From: Aculops lycopersici | Lineage: Eukaryota; Arthropoda; Arachnida; Trombidiformes; Eriophyidae | NCBI GenBank assembly: GCA_015350385.1 | Contig: WNKI01000005.1 | Location: 1,249,906-1,313,905, forward strand | Reading direction: 5' to 3' | DNA length: 64,000 nt | In this document: positions 48,937 through 61,538 of the stretch, piece by piece | Layout of the letters: every line of letters starts with the position of its first letter | Position numbering within the stretch: the first letter of the stretch is position 1 | Position numbers and translations under genes: made by a program | The notes under the pieces: model-generated | Told to the model about the DNA's origin: nothing | What the model saw: only the letters and a program-made list of their open reading frames with translations | The model's database searches: none

Positions 48937-50200
48937 GAAGAGGCGGAGTCAATTGTTATAACTCATTCGTGAGCAACAATCAACTCGAATCAATCAATAA
49001 TTGCAAAGGGCAAACTGTTCTGTTCTGTTTTGTTTCTCGTTCGCTGATTCGCTGCTAATGGATCCGCTTTTGCCCACAATTCGCTCACCTGGCTACCGAT
49101 CGATTCTCGGCATGCGCCAAGAGCAATCGACTGGCTGGCGTATGGAAAATAACCGGCGAGTTGTAGTTGGCATTGCGCTTCGCTTCTCATTGAAGTTGCA
49201 GTCGTCGTCGTCGATTGGCAAGCGCGTCAAGTGCGCAACAAAATTGTGTGTCCTTTTTGGTGGAATCTTGCGAGAGCAAGCGCTTTGCGAACGGCGAAAT
49301 CGCTCACTCGTCTCCTCGATGGAGCCTCTAGACTTTTCGTTCTCGCTGCCACTTGCTGTATTCATTCGGTGTGCCAGCAAGCGAGCACTCGGCTCACCTG
49401 CTGCACAAATACATCGACATCCAAAACGACAACCACCACCACGACGACGACGACGACGACGAATGATGACGATGAGTCGCAACTAGCAACTCGCGAGGCG
49501 AGCGTTGTAATCGGCAGCGCGAAATGTTGCCTCGTTGTTCTCGCGGCCGCAAAGCAAATTGATGGCTCGATAGCTTGCCTTTTGAGCGCTAAGCACCGAC
49601 ACCGAAACCGACGACGACGACGTCGACGAGCAATGGCAACAATAACAGCGAAAGAGAGATAGAGATAGAGAAGGCGACACCAACCACCGAGACCAATGCG
49701 CTCACCTGGCGGTCGGTGTTTCATTAGGCGCTGGCGCGCTCGCCATGCGCTAATGTGTGCTAGTCAATTTGGAGTTATCTATGCTGTTGTTGTTGTTGTT
49801 GTCGTTGCTCTCTTGTGTGTCTAATGTCGTTGTTGCCACTTTTTATTGTGCCAATGTCGTATCATTGTCGAGTCACTAGAGGCAAGGGGAAAAGAGTAGA
49901 GGCGTTTGTGGCAATTTTCTATGTGCCGGCGCCTCTCTCTCTCTCTCTCTCGCTTTCAAATGGTGTACATTTACAATAACCTTAGGCAAACTCAACTCAA
50001 TGCTGCCAGCAACCGAGCTACTGAACTGAATCAAGTTTAGCAAACCGCAATCTCACTTGCTCATTTTATTCTCATTTTCTCAGATTCATCTTAGTCTCCA
50101 TCTTTATCACATCACCTACTGTCACTGAAGGTGAGGCCATCTACAAAATTGCCGTAGCCTCTCGGCTCGTCTCTCTCCCAATGCGTTCATTCGTTCGGCC

Positions 50201-50239
50201 GGAATAGGGGATCTGGCCAAGCTCCAGTTCCTCTATTCC
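50201..50239. repeat. 16-bp imperfect hairpin, 7-nt loop
   Basis: Arms 50201-50216 and 50224-50239: 14 Watson-Crick pairs, one G-T and one T-T mismatch. Confidence 0.65.
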
Positions 50240-50848
50240 CCTTTACCGATGCAACGAGCATTGGAGAAAAGGTTTCAGACAAAACTCGCGAGCAAGAGTA
50301 TGGAGGCCAACAATGTAATTGGAATTTGACAAGAGAGATAGGAGAAATCAATTGCTTAAACAACTCACCTGTTTACTGAGTAAAAAATTGTACAAATTTT
50401 CTTGATTTTTCGAACCTTCGTGAATCTTTGTTTCAGGTAGAGGGTAGCTAGTAGGGAAGAGCCAAGGTTTGCGCGCCTAGCGACTCTCTGCACAATCTCG
50501 TATTTGATGTCTTCGTTTTTACACTCGCTTCGACTTTGACTCTTTAAAACAACTCTCAAAAACGCGACTGACGCCAGCCAAGTGATTTGATTTGCGCCAC
50601 TTGAAGTTTGTTTATTTTTGCAATATTTTGCCCAGTTTCTCTTAAAACTTCTGTCCTCCCCAATCTCTTGCAGGTAGATGGATGAATAATGAACTATTAT
50701 TTTTCCCACCTCTACTTGGGAAAAAGGAATTGAGTTGAGCAATTGAGAGCTTGTTGCCGAGCCACTGATCTATTTTCTCTCGGTCCCTCCGTCGTCAGTC
50801 TGTCCCCAAATCTCTCGCAGTTAGTCGCGTTAAGCCCGTTGCTGTTAT

Positions 50849-50880
<32 letters not shown>

Positions 50881-51729
50881 TTGCTGCTGCCACTGATACT
50901 GCTGGCCAACTGGGCAACTAGCCATCAAGCTTGAAACAACAATCGCTTTGGATAGATCTTTTGGTTCCGTCATTTAGTCAGTCAGACGGTCGTTCGTTCG
51001 TTCATTCATTTACTCGCTTGCTGGTCGAATGGCACTTTTTGCAGCATTCGCTCCAGTTTTAGTTAGTTCCAGTCTCGCGGATTCGCATCAGCTCATTCGC
51101 AACTTGCGCACTCGTGTCTACTCCAGCCGGCAACTAAAACTCGAATGAAGTTGCGGCGCCGATGTCGTTCTCGATCTGTGGCTGTCGTTGTTGCTTTTGC
51201 TGGCTTTCCGAAGCCAACGCCGCCGCCCAGCTAGTTGGCTGCTCGCCTCGTGCCGCCAAGTTGCGCGCAACCCTCGAGTCGAATGGAGTTGCGTTGTGTT
51301 ATGTTGAATTGAATCGAGGGCTTCGGTCGCAAAGTGAGAGTTTGCCTCCCACTCTCGCTGGCCCACGGACTACGTTAGCACACTAGCCAGAGGGAGAGCG
51401 ATGGTTGCACCATTTACATGCCACCCGGCGAATGGAGACCGCAACTGCGAAGACCTCAGTGGCAAGCGAGAGGAGCGACGCTCACCGGCGGCGCGTAGAG
51501 TTGGTGGCTCACACGCTTGCAGGTGGCCCGCTTTGTGTGCTCACAAATAGGTGCCACAAATAGTGTGGAGCGCTGCTTGCTGCGACCAATGCCAATTAAT
51601 TACCCACAAGTGCTGCATGTCACCTGTGCACATTGTTGATTGCTAAGTACTAATGAGAGATGGAAAAAATACATCACCACTCGCTTCACGAAATAGGTAG
51701 ATTTTTTAAGTTCAATTAATCTAAAGGGA

Positions 51730-51735
51730 TTTATT
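51730..51735 (-). terminator. Polyadenylation signal of the chitinase-like gene
   Basis: AATAAA on the minus strand only 28 nt after the stop codon, implying a very short 3' UTR. Confidence 0.6.
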
Positions 51736-51762
51736 TGTTTCCAATGTAATAGTACATCCATC

Positions 51763-51993
51763 TTAATAGTTTACACAAAGCGACGACTCTATTGGCATGG
51801 CGCAGCCAACAATCCTATCGTCGAAGGCCAATTTAATTGGACACTCAAACATGTGAAGTGTGTATTTGTTTAGTTGTTTGTCCCAGAAGCATTCGTAGAA
51901 TTTGTTGCAAGCAAACGGATGCTGAAACAAACCCGCTCTGGTGCATGCCGATTCGGGAACCAGCGTATCCTCGCCAATTGTGGCTGCAGGTAA

Positions 51994-52038
<45 letters not shown>

Positions 52039-55000
52039 TTGTTGTTGTTGTTGTTCTTTTGAACTCATTGACTCCCTCTCCTCACCTGACTGAAGGTCGC
52101 CTAGAGTTGAGCTTGAGGAGGAGAGCTCGTCAAAGCCAACTGCTTTGGCCAGCTTGTGGTCGCCAATGTGATCGTAAAAGTGATTCACATAAGCTTGGTC
52201 CACAACTTTCGGCAGCCGCATGGGCGAGGCCATTAGATGGGATCCGATTGAGATGAACCTAGTGGCTGGCGCTGGCGACTGGGTCGAGGCTGCTCTACGT
52301 TGAGCTGAAATATCGGGACTCTTGGTCACAGTTTCGCTGGGAAGAAGAACAACTTGCTGTTGCTGTTGGGCACCTGTTGTCTTGTTTGCCTTGAAATAAA
52401 CACTCTGGTCCAGTTGTTGCGAGCTCAACTCTAAACCATACAACGACTTTGGCTCCGCTCCGTCAACCTCAAAAACTGAGTGTGAGGCGAACGAGGGACT
52501 TTCCGTCGTTGAGATTGTGGTTGTGGTTGGTATGGTTGTTGTTGTTGTTGTTGTTGTTGTTGTTGGCGCGTCCATTCTAACTATTGAATACTCGGTGCTC
52601 GAGCTCGAGGTTTCCATTGGATCGGCGCCGCCGGAAATCGCGGACGAAGCTACTTGAGCCGAGGCAACAATGGCAGGCGACGAGGGGACAACAGACGACT
52701 CGCTAACGGAAAGTTTCTCGCTGTCGCTGTCAATCGAAGACTTGGCCTCGATCGATTGCCTCAGCTGACTCTTCATTGAATCGTAATGCTGCCTTATGGC
52801 CTCTTGAATTGACTCCTGTATAGCGCGGCTAAAAGTGGCCGCTTTCTGTGGAGTTTGCTGCCTCTCATTGATGATTGCAGGCACAACTCCCGGTGAGCTA
52901 GTTGAGATCAGTTGCAGGTTTCTATCGGTTTCGGTTCCAGTTGCGTTTGCCGCTAACAACGACGAGAACGACGAGGATGTGGAGGTGTCTAGATTGGTTT
53001 TGGTGGTTGTCGGAGGGGGTGTGGTCGTTGAGACTGGTGGCACTTGGCGCTGGTAATAGGAATTCTGGTTGCCCAATGCAGCCACCTGTTGTTGCTGCTG
53101 CTGCTGCTGCTGGGGTGTGGTTGAGGTGCTCGCTGGCCTCGATGACACAGCTAGAGCAGAGGCCGAAACTCGTTGCTTAATTAGCGGCCTGTCGGGTATC
53201 ACTGCAATCATGGTACGACTTCCATCCTCGCGCTTGATCATCATAAACAAGCGACCACTTGACCTTTGAATGATCTCGTCCAAAGCCTTGAAAGTTTGAG
53301 CCTCAATCAAGCGCGAGATCGACTCAAATTGCCTCGTGAATTCCAAATGCCGGCGCTCCTCTTGTCGCTCGTCGATCAAACCACTTGTTGGCTTTATACT
53401 CCCCGATCCCAAATCCACGGGACCAACTTGAATCTCTTTAGTATTCTGAGGAAATAATTGCGGATAATAGGTGGCGAGTAGATTCCAATTGTGTGGCCTC
53501 AGCAGTTGGTTGTTTGGTGAGGCAGGTAAAATGACTAGTTTAACTGGGACCAAGCGAGTTACTGTCTTAAAGTGCAATTGTCTCGATGATGAGGAGGAAC
53601 TATCACTTGTTGTTAGCTGTTGCTGTCCAATTTGTTGAACTGGCAACTCAACGGTCTCGCTGAAGTTGCCTAAATTAACTACACTAATTTGAGAGCTTAA
53701 TTTGCGAACAAAGTTTCGCCAAGAAGCATCCTTGCTACTACGACCCCCGACATTACCACTACCTCTGCCAACCACCTGGTCCGATACAAATTGATCGTAA
53801 TCTTTACTGCTAAAGTCAGTCGAAGCTCCAAACTCAACCTGCTTATTCGACACAAAGCTCGCCGATTGACTGAGCGGATCGGCCGGCGAGTTCATCGTGA
53901 GCCAATTGTGTTTCTGGTTGTCCGCTTGATTGTTGTTGTTATTGTTATTGTTATTATTATTAACCACTCGTTGCCCGCCAACGGGAGCCGTGTAACTGGG
54001 ATCATCCGCTCGAATTATTGGCATGAATCCAGATTTTGTCCCATAAACGGCCACCTGTTCGCCGGCACTTAGCAACCTACCGCCGGGCGGCACCTGTATT
54101 TGCTGAGTCGCGGCGGAAGTGGCCAGAGTCTCTACTCCTCTTTGGCTATTGTTACTGCTCTTTGATCTCAATGAATTGCTCGAGAGCTTTGATCGCGTCA
54201 ACTTGCCGCCTGTCTTTTGTCTGCTATCTGTTGCCCTGGTCGAGGAGGTCTTTGTCGTCCCGTCCGCTGAAACTGAATTGCGACTACCACCTGTGGCCTT
54301 CTTGTTGTTGGCGAGGCTCGAATCATTCTTGCTCCGCGACTTCCGCTTCTTCTTCTTCCGGTCGCTGCGAGCCTGACTGCTGCCCTCGCTGTTGGGTTCG
54401 CTTGGGTCTTTGTTGCCGCCGCTGCTGCCCTCAGTTGTTGTGGTCATTATTGGCGTCGTTGTTGAGGTTATTTCGCCACTCGAGCTCGAGTCTCGTGGAT
54501 TCAAGTTTCTGCTCCGCTTTAGCTCAACCATGAAATTTGTGAATGCAGCCTCAACAGGGTTACCGTTGTTATTGTTACCTTCATTTGTCATGCCAGTCAC
54601 TATAGTTTGAGATTTAGACTCAACGCTTTCTTTTGCAGTACTTGCTTGATTATTTTCTGATGAAACGGCCACCGATGGGCTAGCTGTGGTTGAGCTCAAG
54701 TCAGACTTTTTCCTCTTCGACTTGCGCTTCTTGGAGCTAAACTTTCCAACACTTGTTGCATCAAACGAAGTCGAAGATGGCAATCGCGACGATGTAGACA
54801 AAGAGTCACTTCCGACTTGCGAAGAACCAAATAAACTCACATCGCTAACCTCACCTGAAACCCCTTGGCCACTTGGTAGTAGCGGCGCATCGCCGCCAGA
54901 TTGTTGCGCTCCAGTTTGTTCCAAAAATTTGTTTAATCGCTGAAACTCCTGCGTCTGTCGTTGCTGATCGATCTCCTGTCTAGTCAATGAAGCTGATGAG

Positions 55001-58000
55001 CCGCCACTTGTTGAATGCTGACTATCTGCCTCGCCAAACGTGCTGGCTGAAGTGGTGAAATCTTCCTCCTTGATTTGTCCAGCCGATCGACTGGCGTCAA
55101 CACCACCGGCCAGCGATGATGACGTCGAAGTTTCTGATTCGCTAGAGATTTTGATTTGCTGCTGCTGTTGCTGTCCGTCTGCAAACACCTGTTGCTGCTC
55201 GACCACTCGTTCCTGCGAACGAGGCGCTTGAGTCACTGCCTGTCTAACTTCCTCGATAGTGTACTCGCTTGTTTGGGGCACTATCATTTGCTTTGGAAAT
55301 GGTTTAAACTTTTTCTTGATCACAACCTCCTCAAACTGATTCACAGGTTGAGTGGCAAAGTTGTAGTTATTTAGCGTGGAGCTCATGCTTCCGGCTCGCG
55401 GTGGGCCAAAGGTGTTTGTGGTCACTTTATTGAATGCGCCGCCAAATTGACCACTTGTTGCGATCCCACCTGAACCTGAAGATGGGTTGAACGTTTGTTG
55501 GCCACTTGAGCCAAACTGTTGTCCCATCGATTCGCTCGAGCTTCCAAATGATTGTGGTTGACCCTTAGAGTTGAAGGCACCAAATTGTTGCTGTTGCTGC
55601 TGAGCCCTTGCAAGCTGCAACATTTGAGCTTCCAATTGAGCTTGCTGCTGTGCTGTCAAGTGATCACTAGATGACAAATCTGTGCCCTGCTTTCCGCCCT
55701 TCAAACCATCCGTTGATGAGAAGAAGCTCGAAGTTTCATTTGACTTCTTGAGTTGCTCGTTAGAGGTAGTGGAGGTTCTATTTTCAGTTGCATCTGACTT
55801 GGGAGAGTTCGGTGTTGACGTTGAGTCGCGCGACAATGATCCCATTGACACGCTACCCGCCATGGCCATTGGACTGTCGACCGGAAGTGAGCCGTCAAAT
55901 GCGGTTGGCGGAACCATGCCGAGTCCAATATGGGCGGCAATGTTGAAACCAGCGCCACTGGACAGGGCTGACTTCGTCCTGGTTTCAAGAGTTGTCTCGA
56001 TTCCGTCAGGTGTCGTTACATTAGACTCAATCAACTCGATGTAGGTTTGCTTAACAGGTGGCGGTGGTCTCTCAATTAACCGCTCCTCAGTTACCTGTGT
56101 CATCAACTGCACTGGTCTCGGAGTTGTGGTGGTTGTGGTGGTGGTGGTTGTAGTGGTGGTTGTATACACAGGTTTTGGTGGGTGATACTGATCGTATTGC
56201 TGCTCCGGCTCTGGAAGATAATTTGGCTCTGAATGAATGTATGGCTCGGGTTTATAGTATATATGTGGTTCTGGTGCATTGTAAGACATGGGCTCCGGTT
56301 TGTGGTAAGGCAATGGTGTCAATTCGGGCTCATAGTAGTGATGGTTTTGTTGCGGACCTTGCTGATATCCGTAACCTGGCGTTGTGCTCTCGTGATCTAC
56401 TTGCGAGGCATCGGGAACAAACTGAGTTGTAGTCGAGAGGTCAAATTTATCATGCGGCTCCATCTCAACTGGAGTCACATGATCAAAGTGAACCAACTTT
56501 GGCTCGCTTGGCGCTGGCTGACTTTCGTACTCGTTCTGCTGGTTTGGTGCAAATTGAGTTAAAATCGGCTTCATTGCTCCAGGTCTCATGTGCTCCGGTT
56601 TGTTTTGGTACCCCTCTGCTGGTGTGTGTTGGTTAATTTCATACAAGGCCACCTGTTGCTTCTCCAAACTATCCAAAGTACCATTGGCTCCTGGTTGCTC
56701 ACTTTGAACCATTTCGTACCTGGTGTTTTCCTTGTCCAAATGATTTTGTTGTTGTTGTTGCTGTTGCTGTTGCTGTTGTTGTTGTTGTTGTTGTTGTTGT
56801 GGCACTAAACCTAAAGCCTCAAGTAGAGCCAAGTCATCAGGTTGGCCAATTTCAATGAGAGAATCTCCACTTTGAGGCTGAGCTTGAGGACTGTTTACCT
56901 GATGAGCCAATTGGTCCAACAGTTTGATGTCCTCTGGATTATGACTAGTTTGACTGAGCATCTTCAGCAACCTCACCACATAATCCTGAGATTCCTCTAG
57001 ATTCGCGGCCCCTTGCTGATGATCATTTGGTCTAGTTTGTTGCTGTTGATTTTGGTCCTCATTTGGATGGTACTGTTGAGATTGAGTTTGACTCTCGCTC
57101 TTAGCTAGAGATTCGGACAAAGACTCGAGTTGCTCTTTGCTCAGCTGATCCAATTGAGCACTCAAAGCGCGGGCCTCGTTCTCAGTCAATAGCAAGGGTC
57201 CAGTTTTATTTTGCTCTTGTTGGTGTTGGTGTTGGTGCTGGTGTTGTTTGTGTTGCATCATCGCAACTTGACGCTGCTGGTTTTGGTTGTCCATTTGTTG
57301 CATCTGTGGAGGAAATTGGAAGTTTCTAAGCGGAATTCTGGGACCATGTTGTTGTTGCTGGGGCAAAGGAGTTGTTTGAGATGAATGCTGTTGCTGCTGC
57401 TGCGCCGTAACCCCATCTTGGTTGCCATTGCTATTCGACTTGCCTCCACTCGCTGGCGAGTGATTGGGTGCCAGAGTGGAGATTAAATCGTGTACAACCT
57501 TATTGATGCCCATCGCTTTGCTCATGATGCTCTTGGCTCCGCTGAAGGTAGGCAAAAACGACGACATGTAACTTCCTCTAGACGACTTTTGGGTGCTCGT
57601 TTGTTCAGGCGCCTTTGTGGGCAGGCCAAACTTGGGCAAGGCCAAAGTGGCTAACTTCATTGCAACCGTAGATCTGCGCTTCTTGCTCGAATCATCTATT
57701 TGCTGAGTTACCTGGGCAGCTTGCTGTGCTTGTCGAGGTGGCCTAAAGGAGGTGGGCATACCGAAGGGCACTGCCGACTCGGCCGAGTTTACTTCAGCAA
57801 TTGGTTGGTGCTGCTGTTGCTTATGGCTCAATGTAAAGGCAGTTCTCGCCTGCTCAACAATCCTATCAATGGCTAGGCTATTATCAGGCCGCGGTGGATG
57901 CAGAAACACTTGATGCTGCTTCTCACCCGCCGCCAACTGCGATGGCGGCGGCGGCGCCGCAATCACGGCCACCTGTTCGCTTGACGAGTGTTGCAGGCCG

Positions 58001-61000
58001 CGTTGCGCATTTGGATGGCCTTGTTGTGGTGATGGTTGTTGTGGTTGCTGTTGCTGATTGTACAAATTTAATGCATCTCTATTGGATCTCATCAATAACT
58101 CGTACTCCTGCTGACTAATCCCACTTAGCTCCGTCTTGATCAGGTGACTTGGCTGGTGGTAATTCTTTGGCTCCGGCCCCAAAACTGCCGATTTGGCCGC
58201 CTCGTCCAGTGGATTCAATGGATAACCCGGCGGTCGGCCCAGAGGATCTCGGTGCTGGTAGCCTTGTTGCTTTTGTTGCTGGTTGTTGTTGTTGTATTGG
58301 TTTTGGTGCTGAGCTTGTTGTCGGTGGCTATACATGGGTTGCGTCAATTGGTTGTGTTGCTGTTGTGGCGGCGCGATCGCTACCATCGGCGACCAAGCGA
58401 CCCCTTGACCTTGAGGCGCGGATTCGAGCATCTGAAGGTCGCCCAGCTCGCCGCCAAAGTTGCTACCGCTTTCCCCCGTAGCCGCCGATTGCACATCTCG
58501 CTTCGTCCGCTTCTTTCTACTGTTGCCGCCATTGTAAGCCTCCGGTTCCTCTGACACGCGGACCACTGCGCTACCCACTCGCCACTTTGATCCAACTCCC
58601 AACTTTGCAACCAACGACTTTAAATCATCGGTTCTCCTGTTCAACCCGCTCACCTGTTGCTTTTCCGGTCGCGGGCCCAGGATATCACGCACACGATCAC
58701 CAGCAATGCGCAAATACCTGTTGACTTCGCCTTGGATCGCTTCGCCGTAGGAGCGGAGCGAGTCAGCAACCATGTAAACTGCGCTCGTTGGCAGGAAGGA
58801 GAAGATTGAGGGCGGCGCTGGGCGACGTTTGTATGGCACCGAGAAGCTTGAGTCACTACCTGTTGATGGCTCACTCGACGACGACGATGACTTGTCACCT
58901 GGACTTGATGTTGTTTGGCGTCTTTTGGCTCTAAAGCTGGTGGTAGCAGTTCCACTTCCAGATGCTGGGGCCACTGTAGTCAGTGGAGCTCCAACAAAAT
59001 TTGGATACTTCATCGAGGGATCAGGCGAGCGCCTTATGCCACCTGTTGATCCCGAAGCCCCTGTAAGTTGTTGTTGCTGCTGCTGACTGGCGCCACTCTT
59101 TTTCATTCTGTGTTCGCGAATGGCGGCAATTGAAGCCAGAAGTGATGTCACATGACTCGTCCATTGAATCGTGGCACGCCCCTCTGGTTCGTCTAATACC
59201 ATTGATCTCTTGCTGAATTGTTGCAAATTCGCTGAACTGTCGTTGGTCCCACTTGTTTTCCTCAAATCTTGGTTAGAATTTGTGTTATCGACCGAAGAAC
59301 TTGAAGCCGCTTGTTGCCTCGAGCTGGCATTAGCCGCCACTTGTTGCCCTCCTCCTCCAGCACTCAAGCTTGCCAAATACTTTTGCGCCATCTCATTGTT
59401 GTCGGCCGACGAAGAGGTTGAGCTGGAGGTGGTGCTTGAGGTTACATTACACCCTTTAACTAGCCACTTCCAATTGCATTGCAACTTTTCCTCGTCGAAA
59501 CCCAACTCAAAGGGACACCTAAATTGGTAAGCTTGCGATCTACCTTGATTATAATCGGAGCAATAGTAGAAGTACTCGCAGTTTTCCTGATTTTGAAAGT
59601 ACCCATAATTTGGACAAACAAACTTGGCGTTTGTGATGGCATTTACTTCGCCACTTCCGGTGCACTGCGCCGACCACGAGGGCCAGTTACAAATTTGATA
59701 TTGCTCATCGAACACAAGTCCAGATGGACACTCGTATTGGAGCCGAGTGATGGAAGTGGTGGCTGTGCCTACAACCACTGCAGGCGGAAGTTTTGCTTGC
59801 GCCATTGTGTTGGTAGTTGTGGTTGTGGTTGTAGTTGGCAGGGTGGTTGTTGAAGTGGTTGTTGAGGGTGGAGTTTGGACGCACCTGTAGAATCGGCTAC
59901 AATCGCGAGGATACCTTTGGTATCCAACTTTCTCACACGGCAGCTGCTCGTCCAGTTGCTCTTGGTCAACAAACTCGCCGCTGCTACCTGATCCATTTGT
60001 TTGCTGGGGTTCCAATCTGTTGACAGCTCCATACTTTTCAATAATGTCCACAAATGACATCAACGAGCTTCCCGGGTTCGAGTGGCCTGAAGAGGAGGAC
60101 ACTCGCTCGTCGCGCTGATCACTGGCACTCGACATCAAGTCGCCACCGCTTCCGGACAACGACGACGAGGAGGAGCTTGGGGTTGGTGTTGTTTGTGGCA
60201 TCATTGGATTTGAATAGCCACCACCTGTTAGCTTCTTGCCAAAGATTTGGCTCATCAATGAGGTGGCGGTGAGAATTTGATTTGGCGCTCGAGTGAAGTA
60301 GCTGCGTTGATTTGATTCAACTGCAAGGGAGGCGCCAGATCCCACCTGTTGTTGTTGTGAATGAGATATTTGAGGTGCTCGGGCAAACACACTGTTGATT
60401 GTGGCCAGCAGTGGATACGATCCGAAGCCACATATCCCGACGGGATCGTCATTGTTCACGGTGAACATACTAACACCTGCTAGATGGCGCAACAGGACGT
60501 ACTTTGCCTTGAGCTTGACGCTAGTCTCGTCGTCGAAACCAATCCAATGCTCACTGTCGTAGGCAAAGGGAGCAGTCAAGTCGCGCGCTCTGCTCATTGT
60601 CCAGCAAGAATTTGACTGACTCACTGCCTCATATTGCTGGGCGTTAGTTGGACTTCCGCCACCGAGCGGAAGCGAGCAGTTATTTCTCGCCAAGTTACGC
60701 ACGCGGCAAACTTCACTATGCGAAATGATACTTATATTTGCCGCAGCCTCCAATTGCTCGTCCAAATTAACCATTTGAGCTCCAGTTGATCCTTTGCTCA
60801 CCATATGCGAGCTCGTTGGCTTCGAGGTGATTTGAACTCCATGTGATGGAATACCCGCGATCAACTGGTCGCTTGGCAAACCGCTTGACAGGAGCAAGTC
60901 AACCAAAGTATCTAGGTTCTCCGCGTCGGAAATGCCATGCAAACGAGCGGGATGGCCAATGGAATATTGATCAACGTTCAGATCAAAATCAAAAGCTGGC

Positions 61001-61538
61001 AGGTGAACGTAGTCGAGCAACTTGTTGATTGCGTGGAAGTCGTAACCATCAATAATGGAGTAGAAATCCTTACTTGCGGTAAGGGTCACAATAGGCGTTT
61101 GTTGACGCAAATAAGTGGACGATGGACTCGATTGGGCGAGTGTCTGTTGGAAGTTTTCATTGATGGCGGCCAGCACGAGAGTTAGATGCTCGCGACTGGC
61201 ATTTAGCGAGGGGATTGTTTGAGCAAAATATGGCCAATCCAAGTTGATACCATCAAGTGAGTGGCGGACAATGAAGTCCCTGATGCGCTTTGCAAACTTT
61301 TGGTGCATCTCGTTCATTTGAACGCCGCCACTTGTTGCTGTTGGAGTTGTCATCGTTGAGTTGTTACTCAATGGATTTTGCATCTCACCGACGGCGACAA
61401 CAGGTGTCAAGTCAGTTCCGTTAATTGTGTCCAAATGAGAAATGGAGTCAAATGAGAAGTAATCGTCGGGTCTAAGCGAGACGAGGAGCTTCAAGTTTGG
61501 ATTCTTGCGCTTCAAGCTGGCCAAGGATCTCAGGTCGC
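51763..61538 (-). CDS. Giant GH18 chitinase-like protein with three CBM14 domains (3' exon, 5' end missing)
   Basis: One 9.8-kb exon, about 3258 residues. It begins at acceptor TTTAAACAG|GC (exon start 61538), in phase 1. The first residues (DLRSLASLKRKNPNLKLLVSL) are already inside the GH18 barrel, so signal peptide and first strands lie in exon(s) further right. Barrel landmarks: DGINLDWPYF near 95, LIAGIPSHGVQI, WIGFDDETSVKLKAKY and LAGVSMFTVNNDDPVGICG. The catalytic motif should end Asp-Trp-Glu. Here Glu is Pro, so hydrolysis is not expected. CBM14 (peritrophin-A, six Cys) domains lie near 531-622, 625-695 and 3194-3257. The two-thousand-residue middle is Q/S/T/N-rich with poly-T, a PEP/Y-rich segment and basic cleavage sites such as KKRTKR|D near 1008. 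The architecture resembles insect group-VI (Cht6-like) chitinases. A secreted chitin-binding matrix role is inferred. Confidence 0.9.
51993..52055. repeat. CAG/CAA tract coding poly-Q in the chitinase-like gene
   Basis: About 20 glutamine codons just before the last CBM14 domain, CAG-type first then CAA-type. A second poly-Q of similar length lies at 56745-56800. Both are likely length-polymorphic. Confidence 0.85.
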
